The translations under genes were made by a program, and so were the position numbers. From Streptomyces spinoverrucosus (GTDB taxonomy: Bacteria > Actinomycetota > Actinomycetes > Streptomycetales > Streptomycetaceae), in assembly GCF_015712165.1 (NCBI RefSeq), contig NZ_JADPZX010000001.1:7645501-7709500 (forward strand): 64,000 nucleotides of DNA. The letters run 5' to 3'. Under the pieces are notes generated by a model. That model saw nothing but the letters and a program-made list of their open reading frames with translations, did no database searches and was not told the DNA's origin. Shown here one piece after another: positions 1-9,713 of this stretch. Each line of letters begins with the position of its first letter. Position 1 is the first letter of the stretch.

Positions 1-40
1 ATACGGCGGTGACGTACCCCGTCAGTCCTGGGCGTCGACC

Positions 41-1996
41 TCACCCCGTGTGCACCCGCGGCCGGCGGGTCACGTCAGGTTCGGCCGAGCGGAGCACCTC
101 TCGGGTGACCGGGGCGATCTCGCCCTGGCCGAAGAGGAAGAAGCGCAGGAAGTTGGCGAAGGGGTCGCCCTCGGTCCACTCGAAGTAGATGTGCGGAATG
201 CGGTCGGTGGTGTCGCGGACGTGCAGGAGCAGGGCGGCCAGGGCGTTGGGGATCGAGGAGGACTCCAGGGTCAGGACGCGGTAGCGGTTGTGCAGGACCT
301 CGCCGTGGACCGTCACGCCGGCCTCGAACTCGGACGGGTCGGTCACCGTCACCTCGACGAACACGAAGTCCTCCGAGCCGGCGACCTCATTGTCCTGGCG
401 GATCTGCTCGATCTTGTCGCGGTACTCGGCGATGTCGCGGCTGTCGGGCTCGTTCGCGATGAACCGGATCTTGCGGCTGGCGATGTCCCGGACGAACCGT
501 TCCGCCATGGGGTCCAGCGTCACGCTGGTGACCCGGAGTTCGAAGGCGCGCGCCAGCCGGGACGCCAGGGAGAGGATCATGATGCCCGCGATGAAGCAGG
601 CGCCGATCTTCACACCGTCGGGGCGCTCGATGACGTTCGCGACCGTGGTGTAGACGAAGACCGCCGAGATCACCCCGAAGGCGACGGTCCAGTTCCGCTG
701 TCCGGCCTTGCGCGCGGCGATGGTCACCGCGATCGCGGCGGAGCTGATCAGCACCAGCACACCGGTGGCGTACGCGCCGCCCTGCGCGTTGACGTCGGCG
801 TCGAAGATCCAGGTGACCAGGAAGGCGACCAGGGTGAAGACGACGACCATCGGGCGGACCGCCCGCGCCCAGTGCGGGGCCATGCCGTAGCGCGGCAGGT
901 ATCGGGGCATCAGGTTGAGCAGGCCCGCCATCGCGGAGGCGCCGGCGAACCACAGGATGGCGATGGTCGAGACGTCGTACACCGTGCCGAAGGCGTTGCC
1001 GAGGTACTCGTGCGCCAGATACGCCAGCGCGCGGCCGTTGGCCTGGCCGCCCTCCTCGAACTCGTCCGCCGGGATGAGCAGGGTGGTGATGAAGCTGGTG
1101 CTGATCAGGAAGCAGCTCATGATCAGGGCCGCGGTGGTGAGCAGCTTCTTGGCGCCGAGGATCCGGCCCTTGGGGTGCTCCTCGGTGTCACCGAGCTCTC
1201 CCTTGACGTGGGGCATCACGGCGACGCCGGTCTCGAAGCCGGAGAGGCCGAGGGCGAGTTTCGGAAACACGATCAGGGCCACGCCGATCATCACGAAGAT
1301 GTTGCCGTGGTCGGTGGTCAGGGCGTGGGACCAGTCGGTGACGACGTGGCCCTCGGTGGCGATGTGCCAGAGGCCGACCGCGACCACTACGGCGTTCAGG
1401 GCGAGGTAGCTCGCCACGAGGGCCACCGCGACGCCGATCGCCTCCAGGAAGCCCTTGAGGAACACCGCGCCGAGCAGGGCGATGAGCACCATGGTGATCA
1501 GCAGTTGCTGGTCGTGCAGGGCCTCGTTCAGGTGCGGGTTCTCGACCAGGTGGGTGGAGGCGTCCGCGGCCGAGAGCGTGATGGTGATGAGGAAGTCGGT
1601 GGCGGCGAAGCCGAGCAGGGTGAGGACGAACAGCTTGCCCTTCCAGAAGGTGAGCAAACGTTCCAGCATCGCGATCGAGCCCTGGCCGTGCGGGCTCTCC
1701 TCGGCGACTCTGCGGTAGACGGGCAGGGCGCCCGCCAGGGTGACGATCACGAGCACGACGGTCGCGACGGGCGAGAGCAGACCGGCGGCGAGGGCGGCGA
1801 TGCCGGGCTGGTAGCCGAGGGTGGAGAAGTAGTCGACGCCGGTCAGGCACATCACGCGGTACCAGGGCTGGCCCTGATGTGCGGGCGCCGGTGCGGCGTG
1901 CGGCCCAGGGAGGCCGCCGGCCTTGCCCATGTCGGACAGCCCCTCCAGCATCCAGGCGCGCAGGCGACTGGGCGCGGACTGTTCGGTCGGGGCCAT
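41..1996 (-). CDS. APC-superfamily permease next to the K+ uptake genes
   Basis: A 651-residue polytopic membrane protein. The start at 1996 gives MAPTEQ followed by a short cytoplasmic stretch, and the motif [20 protein letters not shown] opens the first transmembrane segment, as in APC-superfamily transporters. About twelve hydrophobic helices end near residue 475. A soluble C-terminal domain of roughly 170 residues follows (motifs [23 protein letters not shown]). The general architecture (APC core plus soluble tail) recalls KUP/KimA potassium importers, but the membrane motifs are not those of KUP, so the substrate is open: amino acid or K+. Its neighbours (KimA-like gene, kdp operon) favour an ion-homeostasis role by inference. 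A pair of 7-mers spaced 11 bp lies about 110 bp upstream. Confidence 0.8.
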   Translation of the reverse strand: MAPTEQSAPSRLRAWMLEGLSDMGKAGGLPGPHAAPAPAHQGQPWYRVMCLTGVDYFSTLGYQPGIAALAAGLLSPVATVVLVIVTLAGALPVYRRVAEESPHGQGSIAMLERLLTFWKGKLFVLTLLGFAATDFLITITLSAADASTHLVENPHLNEALHDQQLLITMVLIALLGAVFLKGFLEAIGVAVALVASYLALNAVVVAVGLWHIATEGHVVTDWSHALTTDHGNIFVMIGVALIVFPKLALGLSGFETGVAVMPHVKGELGDTEEHPKGRILGAKKLLTTAALIMSCFLISTSFITTLLIPADEFEEGGQANGRALAYLAHEYLGNAFGTVYDVSTIAILWFAGASAMAGLLNLMPRYLPRYGMAPHWARAVRPMVVVFTLVAFLVTWIFDADVNAQGGAYATGVLVLISSAAIAVTIAARKAGQRNWTVAFGVISAVFVYTTVANVIERPDGVKIGACFIAGIMILSLASRLARAFELRVTSVTLDPMAERFVRDIASRKIRFIANEPDSRDIAEYRDKIEQIRQDNEVAGSEDFVFVEVTVTDPSEFEAGVTVHGEVLHNRYRVLTLESSSIPNALAALLLHVRDTTDRIPHIYFEWTEGDPFANFLRFFLFGQGEIAPVTREVLRSAEPDVTRRPRVHTG

Positions 1997-2106
1997 CGGC
2001 GTGCTCCTGATGTACGGATCGGCGTGCGTTTCCGGCCATCACGCGGACGGAGCCCTCAGCGTAAGCGGAGAGTGACGCTTGGGCCCGCGGTCGCGGGGGC
2101 GTGCGG

Positions 2107-2124
2107 CGTCAAGCTTGCGTTAAG
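2107..2124. promoter_or_regulatory. Candidate response-regulator site: CGTCAAG-N4-CGTTAAG
   Basis: Two near-identical heptamers, CGTCAAG and CGTTAAG, are spaced 11 bp start to start, the spacing bound by OmpR/PhoB-family regulators such as KdpE. They lie about 110 bp upstream of the leftward permease. Similar elements precede kdpF. Binding is inference. Confidence 0.3.
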
Positions 2125-2236
2125 AGTGGCCGGTGAAACGTGGGCCGCGCATCGAGAGCGCAGTTGCCGGATCGACTCCGACGCAGATGGGCTGTATGGG
2201 GATCAGGGAAGCGGAGCCGCCCGCTCCATGGTCTGC

Positions 2237-2776
2237 CTACTCCAGCCCCGACACCTTGAACACCGTCCGTGCCGTCTCGCAGTCGATCCGCTTCGACACG
2301 CGCCGTAGCGCGGTCGCCCCGCACAGCAGTGACCCGCACGCCTCCGAGCGGTGGGCGTCCTCGTCGAGACGGTGCCACAGTGCGGGGTTGTCGATGAGGA
2401 CCCGTGGGTCGATCTCGACGCGCTCGCCGAACGCGTCGCGCAACACCAGCCGTTGGGCGACGCCGTCCAGGCAGCGCACCGAGACGAGCAGGTCGGTGCG
2501 CACGGTCCGGGTGCGCAGCAGCGAGCGCGACTCCAGCCAGCCCGTGCCCGCCGAGACGCGGGGCGGGCTGAGCACCGCGAAGAGCAGCGCCGCGAGGGTG
2601 CACCAGAGGCCGGCCCGCCACGGCGCGAGCGTGCCGGCGGCCCAGTCGATGACGAGGAGCAGGGCGAGGAGTACGGCCGCGCAGCGGACCGCGCTGTACA
2701 GGTCCCGTGCCCAGCGGCGGTCGTACGCCTCGGTGTCGAAGTGCCGTTCGGGTGCGCGGGAGAGTCCGTGTCGCAC
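2237..2776 (-). CDS. Small membrane protein of unknown function
   Basis: A 179-residue protein. Residues about 32-48 and 55-70 form a helical hairpin of two membrane segments (AAVLLALLLVIDW and AGLWCTLAALLFAVL). A C-terminal soluble domain follows, with alternating beta-like segments (DLLVSVRCLDGVAQRLVLRD, VEIDPRVLI) that look a little like a PH/PDZ-type or DUF membrane-anchored fold. I do not recognise the family. This frame was chosen over two overlapping frames because only it has membrane helices and normal G+C codon bias. It lies between two permeases of the K+ block and is transcribed toward the first, with a 240-bp gap, so it may have its own promoter. Confidence 0.6.
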   Translation of the reverse strand: MRHGLSRAPERHFDTEAYDRRWARDLYSAVRCAAVLLALLLVIDWAAGTLAPWRAGLWCTLAALLFAVLSPPRVSAGTGWLESRSLLRTRTVRTDLLVSVRCLDGVAQRLVLRDAFGERVEIDPRVLIDNPALWHRLDEDAHRSEACGSLLCGATALRRVSKRIDCETARTVFKVSGLE

Positions 2777-2910
2777 GTCGTCGGGGGTTCCATGCCGTCG
2801 ACGCTAGGGACGGACCGAGGGGGGACGACCCCGCTTGACGGGACCCATACGAGCGCTCGGTTGTTTCTTGACGCACGCACAGCACGGCGGCCCGGAGGTG
2901 TCCTTCGCAA

Positions 2911-2942
2911 CCCGCCTCAAAAGCGCCGTACCCGCCTCAAAA
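2911..2942. repeat. Two direct copies of CCCGCCTCAAAA upstream of the KimA-like gene
   Basis: Exact 12-bp copies begin at 2911 and 2931, a 20-bp period, 139-170 bp upstream of the KimA-like start. They sit on one face of the helix and could be a regulator site. No known consensus is recognised. Confidence 0.4.
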
Positions 2943-3025
2943 CCGCGCCAGGACCGGCCGGTTCCGTGCGAAGAAGGCGCAAGGAACCGTCGAGGACGGC
3001 CGGATCCGGACACAACCAGGGTGCA

Positions 3026-3049
3026 CCGCGTGGGCCCCGCCCCACGCGG
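3026..3049 (+). promoter_or_regulatory. Leader hairpin before the KimA-like gene
   Basis: CCGCGTGGG and CCCACGCGG form a perfect 9-bp stem with a 6-nt loop, 31 nt before the start codon at 3081 and just ahead of the Shine-Dalgarno sequence GAAGGAG. It may affect mRNA stability or translation. I could not match the leader to a c-di-AMP (ydaO) riboswitch. Confidence 0.35.
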
Positions 3050-3080
3050 CCTGTCACACCGTACGAAGGAGCGCCCACCC

Positions 3081-4922
3081 ATGTCCGTACTGACCGCCGA
3101 ACCGGGTGCCGCACCCTCCGGTGAGGAGCCGCCCGATACCGGTGAGCGGCATCGCCTCACCGCCGTCACCGGCCTGGCCGCGCTGTCGCTGGACGCGATG
3201 GCGTCGGTGGCGTACGGGCCCGAGGCGATCGTGCTCGTCCTGGCCGCCGCCGGTGCGCACGACCTCGGCTTCACCCTGCCGGTCACGCTGGCCATCGCGG
3301 GTCTGCTGGCGGTGCTGGTCGCCTCGTACCGCCAGGTGATCGCGGCCTTCCCGGACGGCGGTGGTTCGTACGCCGTCGCCAAGCGGCACCTGGGCGCGCG
3401 CACCAGCCTGGTGGCCGCGGCCTCCCTCGTCCTGGACTACGTCCTCAACGTCGCCGTCGCCGTCACCGCCGGTGTCGCCGCCCTGACCTCCGCCTTCCCC
3501 GCGCTCTACGACGACCGGTTGTGGCTGTGTCTGGCCGTGCTCGTGCTGATCACGGCGGTGAACCTGCGCGGGATCGTGGAGTCGGCGAAGGCGTTCATCG
3601 TGCCGACCGTCGTGTTCGTCGGGTCGATCTTCGTGCTGATCGGCGTGGGCCTGTTCCGGTCCGAGCCGGTGAGCACGGTGACCGCGCAGGGCCACGTCTC
3701 GGTGCTGGCCGACAACGCCACCACCGTGGGCGCCCTACTGCTCCTCAAGGCCTTCGCCTCCGGATGCAGCGCGCTGACCGGTGTCGAGGCCATCGCCAAC
3801 GCCGTCCCCTCCTTCCGGGTCCCGCGCGTCAGGCGCGCCCAGCGCGCCGAGGTCGCCCTGGGCGCCGTGCTCGGTGTGATGCTGATCGGCCTGTCGGTGC
3901 TGATCTCCCGCTTCCACCTCCAGCCGGTCGACGGCGTCACCGTCCTCGCCCAGCTCGCGGACGCGTCCCTCGGCCACAACTGGGCGTTCTACGTCATCCA
4001 GTTCGCGACGATGATCCTGCTGGCCCTCTCCGCGAACACCTCCTTCGGCGGCCTTCCCGTCCTGCTGAAGCTGCTCGCCCGCGACGACTACCTGCCGCAC
4101 GTCTTCGCCCTCAAGGCCGACCGCCAGGTCCACCGGCACGGCGTCCTCGCCCTCGCCCTGGTCTCCGCCGCGCTGCTGGTCTTCTCCGGCGGTGAAACCA
4201 ACACGCTCGTGCCGCTGTTCGCGATCGGTGTCTGCGTCGGCTTCACCATCGCCCAGGTCGGCATGGTCAGGCACTGGCGGCTCTCAAAGGCTCCTCGCCG
4301 GCGGTCCAAGGCGGTGCTCAACGGCTTCGGCGGAGTGCTGACCGGCGTCTCGGCCGTCGTGGTCACCGCGACCAAGTTCGAAGAGGGCGCCTGGCTGATC
4401 GTGGTCGCCCTGCCGCTGCTGGTCGTGGCGTTCCGGACCGTGCACCGCGCCTACGTCCGGATCGGCGAGCGGCTCGGCCTCGGCCGCGTACCCGAGGCAC
4501 CGCACCGCGACCGCTCGGTCGTGATCGTGCCGGTCTCCTCCCTGTCCCGGCTCACCTCCCAGGCGCTGACGGCCGCAACCTCCCTCGGCGACGAGGTCCG
4601 CGCGGTCACCGTCTGCTACCCCGATCCCGAGGACCGGGCCCAGCTGCACGCCCTGGAGCGCGCCTGGGCCGAGTGGGACCCCGGGGTGCCGCTGGTCACG
4701 CTGACCTCCGAGCGCCGCACGCTGGGCCGTCCGATCGCCGCGTACGTCCGCCGGGTCACGGCCGCGGAGCCGGGCACGCAGATCACCGTGCTCATCCCGG
4801 AGGCCGAACCGGAGCGGCTCTGGCAGCGGCTGCTGCAGAACCAGCGGGGTGCCGTCGTCGCGCACGCCGTGCGGCGGCAGACCGACGCGGTGATCTGCCG
4901 CCTGCGGTTCCGACTGAGCTGA
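3081..4922 (+). CDS. KimA-like APC-family potassium importer
   Basis: A 613-residue membrane protein, close to the roughly 607 residues of Bacillus KimA (YdaO), a high-affinity K+/H+ symporter of the APC superfamily. Matching motifs as I recall them include ALSLDAMASVAYG, SYRQVIAAFPDGGGSY, LTSAFPAL, NLRGIVESA and, most tellingly, LLLKAFASGCSALTGVEAI. About twelve helices end near residue 450; the C-terminal soluble domain (VVIVPVSSLSRLTSQAL onward) corresponds to the KimA tail that binds c-di-AMP in other bacteria. ATG at 3081 follows GAAGGAG at good spacing; longer in-frame extensions upstream are arginine- and proline-rich and unlikely. Located 140 bp before the kdp operon on the same strand, it probably takes up K+ at the plasma membrane. 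K+ specificity and c-di-AMP control are inferred from the family. Confidence 0.8.
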   Translation: MSVLTAEPGAAPSGEEPPDTGERHRLTAVTGLAALSLDAMASVAYGPEAIVLVLAAAGAHDLGFTLPVTLAIAGLLAVLVASYRQVIAAFPDGGGSYAVAKRHLGARTSLVAAASLVLDYVLNVAVAVTAGVAALTSAFPALYDDRLWLCLAVLVLITAVNLRGIVESAKAFIVPTVVFVGSIFVLIGVGLFRSEPVSTVTAQGHVSVLADNATTVGALLLLKAFASGCSALTGVEAIANAVPSFRVPRVRRAQRAEVALGAVLGVMLIGLSVLISRFHLQPVDGVTVLAQLADASLGHNWAFYVIQFATMILLALSANTSFGGLPVLLKLLARDDYLPHVFALKADRQVHRHGVLALALVSAALLVFSGGETNTLVPLFAIGVCVGFTIAQVGMVRHWRLSKAPRRRSKAVLNGFGGVLTGVSAVVVTATKFEEGAWLIVVALPLLVVAFRTVHRAYVRIGERLGLGRVPEAPHRDRSVVIVPVSSLSRLTSQALTAATSLGDEVRAVTVCYPDPEDRAQLHALERAWAEWDPGVPLVTLTSERRTLGRPIAAYVRRVTAAEPGTQITVLIPEAEPERLWQRLLQNQRGAVVAHAVRRQTDAVICRLRFRLS

Positions 4923-4935
4923 CGTCCGAGGGTCG

Positions 4936-4985
4936 CCGTAAGAGACCCGTCAAAGCCGCGCAGTGCCCCGTAAGGGAGCCGTCAA
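4936..4985. promoter_or_regulatory. Tandem candidate KdpE operator upstream of kdp
   Basis: The pattern CCGTAAG-N4-CCGTCAA occurs twice, at 4936-4953 and 4968-4985. Within each copy the heptamers are 11 bp apart, and the two copies are 32 bp apart (three helical turns). This is the arrangement expected of an OmpR-family dimer array. It lies 79-128 bp upstream of the first gene of the kdp operon, whose own response regulator is of this family. Confidence 0.5.
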
Positions 4986-5063
4986 CGACGGTCGAATCCG
5001 GCCACAGACGCGGTTTCCTCTAACCGTCCTTGTCCAACCGAACCTCGACTCCAGGAGCTCACG

Positions 5064-5147
5064 ATGGCCGATCTGGCCTTCGTCGTCACCACGATCGCGC
5101 TCTTCGCGCTGGTGGCCCTCGTCGCCAAGGGGGTGACGAAGCTGTGA
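5064..5147 (+). CDS. 27-residue membrane peptide overlapping kdpF
   Basis: ATG at 5064 follows a strong Shine-Dalgarno sequence (CAGGAGCTCACG). The product has one predicted helix, VVTTIALFALVALVA, and a basic end (KGVTKL). Its stop codon overlaps the kdpF GTG start (GTGA, 5144-5147), so the two are very likely translationally coupled. I know no named family. By analogy with KdpF, a small stabilising subunit of the Kdp complex, it may be a second accessory peptide. Such a short gene is easily missed by annotation pipelines. Confidence 0.65.
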   Translation: MADLAFVVTTIALFALVALVAKGVTKL

Positions 5148-5233
5148 CCGCCGAAAACGTCGTCGGCCTGGTCGTGGCCGTCGCCCTGCTGGGCTATCTC
5201 GTCCTCGCCCTGATCTTCCCGGAGAGGTTCTGA
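5144..5233 (+). CDS. kdpF: KdpF, small subunit of the Kdp K+-ATPase
   Basis: A 29-residue hydrophobic peptide starting at GTG 5144. It has a single membrane helix ([20 protein letters not shown]) and ends PERF, the usual KdpF pattern; family length is about 29 residues. KdpF stabilises the KdpABC complex in the membrane. It overlaps the upstream micro-ORF by 4 nt and stops 7 nt before kdpA, so it is the second cistron of a tightly packed operon. Confidence 0.9.
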   Translation: MTAENVVGLVVAVALLGYLVLALIFPERF

Positions 5234-5240
5234 GCACAGC

Positions 5241-6905
5241 ATGGGTCCCGTACTGGCAGGCGTCCTCCAGCTGATCGCCCTCATGGGCGCGCTGGCGATC
5301 GCCTACGTCCCCCTTGGCAACTACATGGCCAAGGTCTACTCCTCCGAACGGCACTGGCGTGTCGAGCGGTGGATCTACAAGGGCATCGGCGCCAACCCCG
5401 ACACCGAGATGCGCTGGACCGCGTATCTGCGCGGCGTCCTCGCCTTCTCGGCGGTCGGCGTCCTCTTCCTCTACCTGCTCCAGCGGCTCCAGGGCGTGCT
5501 GCCCGGCTCGCTCGGCTTCGCCTCGATCGACCCGGACCAGGCGTTCAACACCGCCGTGTCCTTCGTCACCAACACCAACTGGCAGTCGTACTACGGCGAG
5601 CAGGCCATGGGCCACATCGTGCAGACGGCCGGTCTGGCGGTGCAGAACTTCGTCTCCGCCGCCGTCGGCATGGCGGTCGCGGTCGCGCTCGTACGGGGGT
5701 TCGCCCGGTCCCGCAGCGGCGAACTGGGCAACTTCTGGGCGGACATGGTCCGCGGTGTCACCCGTGTCCTGCTGCCCTTGGCGTTCGTCGCCGCGATCGT
5801 GCTGGTCTCCGCCGGCGCCATCCAGAACTTCTCCGGCATCCACGAGGTCGGTCAGTTCATGGGCGGTTCGCAGCAGTGGAACGGCGGTGCGGTCGCCTCG
5901 CAGGAGGCCATCAAGGAGCTGGGCACCAACGGTGGCGGCTACTTCAACGCCAACTCCTCCCACCCCTTCGAGAACCCGACGCCGTTCACCAACCTGTTCG
6001 AGATCTTCCTGCTTCTGGTGATTCCGTTCTCGCTGACCCGCACCTTCGGTGTGATGGTCGGCTCGGTGAAGCAGGGCTACGCGATCCTCGCGACCATGGC
6101 CACCATCTGGGTCGCCTTCATCGGCCTGATGTGGTGGACCGAGTTCGCGCACCGCGCCCCGGCCTATGAGATCGCCGGGGCCTCGATGGAGGGCAAGGAG
6201 GTCCGCTTCGGCATCGGCGCCTCGTCGATCTTCGCGGTGTCGACCACCCTGACCTCCACCGGAGCCGTGGACTCCTTCCACTCCTCCTACACCGGCCTCG
6301 GCGGCGGCATCACCATGCTCGGCATGATGCTGGGCGAGATCGCGCCCGGCGGTGTCGGCTCCGGCCTCTACGGCATCCTGATCATGGCGATCATCGCGGT
6401 GTTCATCGCCGGTCTGATGGTCGGCCGGACGCCCGAGTACCTGGGCAAGAAGATCGGCACCCGCGAGATCAAACTGGCGGCCTGCTACATCCTCGTCACC
6501 CCGGCCCTGGTCCTCGTCCTCACCGCCTTCGCGATGGCGCTGCCGACCCCGGCGAACTCCATGACCAACAGCGGGGCGCACGGGTTCTCCGAGATCCTTT
6601 ACGCCTACACCTCCGCCTCGAACAACAACGGCTCGGCCTTCGCCGGCCTGAACGCGGACACGCAGTGGTTCAACAGCACCCTCGGCATCGCGATGCTGCT
6701 CGGCCGGTTCGTGCCGATGGTGTTCGTGCTGGCGCTGGCCGGCTCGCTCGGCGAGCAGAAGCCGGTGCCGGTCACCGCGGGCACCCTGCGCACCGAGAAG
6801 CCGCTGTTCACCGGACTGCTGGTGGGCGCCATCCTGATCATCACCGGTCTGACGTACTTCCCGGCGCTCGCGCTCGGGCCGCTGGCCGAAGGGCTGGCGT
6901 CATGA
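5241..6905 (+). CDS. kdpA: KdpA, K+-translocating subunit of Kdp ATPase
   Basis: A 554-residue protein, normal for the family (about 557). KdpA is the channel-like subunit that selects K+ for the ATP-driven importer. Selectivity-loop signatures are intact: [10 protein letters not shown] near residue 110, [19 protein letters not shown] near 230, and [15 protein letters not shown] near 340. The protein is polytopic with about ten helices. It starts 7 nt after kdpF, and its stop overlaps the first possible kdpB ATG (ATGA at 6902-6905). Expression is presumably induced by K+ limitation or osmotic stress through KdpDE, encoded downstream. Confidence 0.95.
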   Translation: MGPVLAGVLQLIALMGALAIAYVPLGNYMAKVYSSERHWRVERWIYKGIGANPDTEMRWTAYLRGVLAFSAVGVLFLYLLQRLQGVLPGSLGFASIDPDQAFNTAVSFVTNTNWQSYYGEQAMGHIVQTAGLAVQNFVSAAVGMAVAVALVRGFARSRSGELGNFWADMVRGVTRVLLPLAFVAAIVLVSAGAIQNFSGIHEVGQFMGGSQQWNGGAVASQEAIKELGTNGGGYFNANSSHPFENPTPFTNLFEIFLLLVIPFSLTRTFGVMVGSVKQGYAILATMATIWVAFIGLMWWTEFAHRAPAYEIAGASMEGKEVRFGIGASSIFAVSTTLTSTGAVDSFHSSYTGLGGGITMLGMMLGEIAPGGVGSGLYGILIMAIIAVFIAGLMVGRTPEYLGKKIGTREIKLAACYILVTPALVLVLTAFAMALPTPANSMTNSGAHGFSEILYAYTSASNNNGSAFAGLNADTQWFNSTLGIAMLLGRFVPMVFVLALAGSLGEQKPVPVTAGTLRTEKPLFTGLLVGAILIITGLTYFPALALGPLAEGLAS

Positions 6906-9025
6906 CCACTCGTACCGCGAACCAAGAGGACTCCATGTCCACAGCCACTCCGACCCGGGCGCCGCACAGCGACGTACCCACCGGGCACAAGACCCCCGAA
7001 AGCCGAGTCGGCGCGGGCCTGTTCGATCCCAAGCAGCTGGTCAGGTCGTTGCCGGACGCGTTTCGCAAGCTGGACCCGCGGGTGATGGTCAAGTCGCCCG
7101 TGATGTTCGTCGTGCTGGTCGGGTCCGTGCTGACCACCGTGTTCGCCTTCACGGACCCGACCGACTGGTTCGGCTGGACGATCAGCGCCTGGCTCTGGCT
7201 GACCGTGATCTTCGCCAATCTGGCGGAGGCGGTCGCCGAGGGCCGCGGCAAGGCGCAGGCGGACACCCTGCGCAAGGCCAAGACGGACTCCGTGGCGCGC
7301 AAGGTCGACGGGACCGTGGTGCCGGGCACCGAGCTGAAGATCGGCGACCTGGTCGTCTGCGAGGCCGGGGACGTCATCCCCGGTGACGGTGACGTCGTCG
7401 AGGGTGTCGCCTCGGTCGACGAGTCGGCCATCACCGGCGAGTCGGCGCCGGTCATCCGTGAGTCCGGCGGCGACCGCAGCGCGGTCACCGGCGGTACGAA
7501 GGTGCTCTCCGACCGGATCGTCATCAAGATCACGACGAAGCCGGGCGAGACCTTCATCGACCGGATGATCGGCCTGGTCGAGGGCGCGGCACGGCAGAAG
7601 ACGCCGAACGAGATCGCGCTGAACATCCTGCTCGCCTCGCTGACGATCGTCTTCCTGCTCGCGGTGGCGACCCTGCCGCCGTTCGCGGACTACGCGGGCA
7701 CCCACCTGACGATGGTCGTGCTGGTCGCCCTGCTGGTCTGCCTCATCCCGACCACCATCGGCGCCCTGCTCTCCGCGATCGGCATCGCCGGCATGGACCG
7801 GCTGGTGCAGCGCAACGTGCTCGCCATGTCGGGCCGCGCGGTCGAGGCCGCCGGTGACGTCTCCACGCTGCTGCTCGACAAGACCGGCACCATCACGCTG
7901 GGCAACCGGCAGGCGTCGGAGTTCGTGCCGGTGCGCGGCACCACCGAGGCCGAGGTCGCGGACGCCGCCCAGCTGTCGTCGCTGGCCGACGAGACGCCCG
8001 AGGGCCGCTCCGTCGTCGTACTGGCGAAGGAGAAGTACGGACTGCGCGAGCGGCACCAGGGCGAGCTCACGGGCGCCGAGTGGATCGAGTTCACCGCCCA
8101 GACCCGGATGTCGGGCGTGGACGTCGACGGACGACGGATCCGCAAGGGCGCGGCCGGTTCCGTGATCGCCTGGGTCGAGGAGCGCGGCGGCGAGATCGCC
8201 GAGGACGCGGACCGGCTCGCCAACCGGATCTCCGAGGCGGGCGGTACGCCGCTCCTGGTCGCCGTCGAGGACGGCGCCGGGGCCCGGATCCTGGGCGTCA
8301 TCCACCTGAAGGACGTCGTCAAGGACGGCATGCGCGAACGGTTCGACGAGCTGCGCCGCATGGGCATCAAGACCGTCATGATCACCGGCGACAACCCGCT
8401 CACCGCCAAGGCGATCGCCGAGGAGGCCGGCGTCGACGACTTCCTCGCGGAGGCGACTCCCGAGGACAAGATGGCGCTGATCAAGCGGGAGCAGGCCGGC
8501 GGCAAGCTGGTCGCGATGACCGGCGACGGCACGAACGACGCCCCCGCGCTGGCGCAGGCGGACGTCGGCGTGGCGATGAACACGGGCACGTCGGCCGCCA
8601 AGGAGGCCGGCAACATGGTCGACCTCGACTCCAACCCGACCAAGCTCATCGAGATCGTCGAGATCGGCAAGCAGTTGCTGATCACACGCGGTGCGCTGAC
8701 CACGTTCTCCATCGCCAACGACGTCGCGAAGTACTTCGCGATCATCCCGGCGCTGTTCGCGGCCGTCTACCCGGGCCTGGACAAGCTGAACATCATGCAG
8801 CTGTCCTCGCCGGACTCCGCGATCCTCTCGGCCGTCATCTTCAACGCGCTGATCATCGTGGCGCTGGTGCCGCTGGCCCTGAGGGGCGTGCAGTACCGGC
8901 CGGTCAGCGCCGACCGGATGCTCCGCCGCAATCTCGGGATCTACGGCCTGGGCGGGCTGATAGCCCCGTTCATCGGCATCAAGATCATCGACATGCTCAT
9001 CTCGCTGATTCCCGGGATCGGGTGA
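6902..9025 (+). CDS. kdpB: KdpB, P-type ATPase subunit of Kdp
   Basis: A 707-residue P-type ATPase that couples ATP hydrolysis to K+ movement through KdpA. The phosphorylation motif [10 protein letters not shown] has its aspartate at about residue 326. [15 protein letters not shown] (actuator domain), [11 protein letters not shown] and [13 protein letters not shown] (hinge and magnesium site) are intact, and the C-terminal membrane helices end LISLIPGIG. Two starts are possible: ATG 6902, overlapping the kdpA stop, or ATG 6935, which follows AAGAGGA at good spacing and gives 696 residues. I list the longer form; the 6935 start is equally plausible. Confidence 0.95.
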   Translation: MTTRTANQEDSMSTATPTRAPHSDVPTGHKTPESRVGAGLFDPKQLVRSLPDAFRKLDPRVMVKSPVMFVVLVGSVLTTVFAFTDPTDWFGWTISAWLWLTVIFANLAEAVAEGRGKAQADTLRKAKTDSVARKVDGTVVPGTELKIGDLVVCEAGDVIPGDGDVVEGVASVDESAITGESAPVIRESGGDRSAVTGGTKVLSDRIVIKITTKPGETFIDRMIGLVEGAARQKTPNEIALNILLASLTIVFLLAVATLPPFADYAGTHLTMVVLVALLVCLIPTTIGALLSAIGIAGMDRLVQRNVLAMSGRAVEAAGDVSTLLLDKTGTITLGNRQASEFVPVRGTTEAEVADAAQLSSLADETPEGRSVVVLAKEKYGLRERHQGELTGAEWIEFTAQTRMSGVDVDGRRIRKGAAGSVIAWVEERGGEIAEDADRLANRISEAGGTPLLVAVEDGAGARILGVIHLKDVVKDGMRERFDELRRMGIKTVMITGDNPLTAKAIAEEAGVDDFLAEATPEDKMALIKREQAGGKLVAMTGDGTNDAPALAQADVGVAMNTGTSAAKEAGNMVDLDSNPTKLIEIVEIGKQLLITRGALTTFSIANDVAKYFAIIPALFAAVYPGLDKLNIMQLSSPDSAILSAVIFNALIIVALVPLALRGVQYRPVSADRMLRRNLGIYGLGGLIAPFIGIKIIDMLISLIPGIG

Positions 9026-9031
9026 AGGACC

Positions 9032-9667
9032 ATGAACAACTCCTTTGTGAACACCGGCCGGTTGCTCGGGGCGGGTCTGCGGGCGCTGCTCGTGTTGACC
9101 GTGCTCACCGGCATCCTCTATCCGCTGGCCGTCACAGGCGTGGCCCAGGCGCTGTTCAACAACAAGGCGAACGGCTCGGAGGTCAGGGCGGACGGCCGGG
9201 TCGTCGGCTCCTCCCTGATCGGCCAACAGGGCTACAGCCTGGACTACTTCCAGTCCCGCCCCGCCAACGGACTGGGTGAGAACAGCGTCAACACCCAGTA
9301 CAAGCTGATCCTGTCGGGCGCGACGAACCGCTCCGGTGACAACGCCGAACTCATCCAGTGGGTCAAGGAGGCCAAGGCCAAGGTCATCAAGGACAACTCG
9401 ACGGCCGACTACAAGGTGAAGCCGTCCGACGTCCCCGCCGACGCGGTCCTTTCGTCCGCGTCCGGACTGGACCCGGACATCTCCCCGCAGTACGCCGACC
9501 TCCAGGTCCACCGGGTCGCGGAGCGCAACGGCCTCCCCGTCGCCGAGGTGCGGAAGCTGGTCGACGAGCACATCCAGGGCCGCACCCTCGGCTTCGTCGG
9601 CGAGCCCCGGGTGAACGTCCTCGAACTCAACATCGCGCTCAAGGAACTCGTGGCGAAGAGCGGCTGA
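9032..9667 (+). CDS. kdpC: KdpC, chaperone-like subunit of Kdp
   Basis: A 211-residue protein with one N-terminal membrane helix (residues about 12-35, ending YPLAVTGVAQALF) and a soluble domain with KdpC signatures: GSSLIGQ, YFQSRP, SGLDPDISPQYA (near residue 145) and GEPRVNVLELN at the end. KdpC stabilises the complex and helps KdpB bind ATP. ATG 9032 lies 6 nt after the kdpB stop. The 46-nt gap to kdpE contains its Shine-Dalgarno GGAAAGG. Confidence 0.95.
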   Translation: MNNSFVNTGRLLGAGLRALLVLTVLTGILYPLAVTGVAQALFNNKANGSEVRADGRVVGSSLIGQQGYSLDYFQSRPANGLGENSVNTQYKLILSGATNRSGDNAELIQWVKEAKAKVIKDNSTADYKVKPSDVPADAVLSSASGLDPDISPQYADLQVHRVAERNGLPVAEVRKLVDEHIQGRTLGFVGEPRVNVLELNIALKELVAKSG

Positions 9668-9713
9668 TGACGTTGTCCGGCTCCGGCGGCTCCTACGACT
9701 GGAAAGGCGCATT

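Noticed and set aside
50..2308. A 752-codon open frame on the plus strand opposite the first permease
   Set aside because: It is an antisense shadow of a high-G+C gene: Asp/Arg/Gly-rich, no domains, and the membrane helices are on the other strand.
3000..3080. c-di-AMP (ydaO) riboswitch ahead of the KimA-like gene
   Set aside because: KimA genes are often so controlled, but I cannot find the conserved riboswitch core here; only a simple hairpin.
4284..4865. Antisense frames across the KimA-like and kdp genes
   Set aside because: All are Arg/Gly/Asp-rich mirrors of G+C-biased codons and lack folded-domain patterns.
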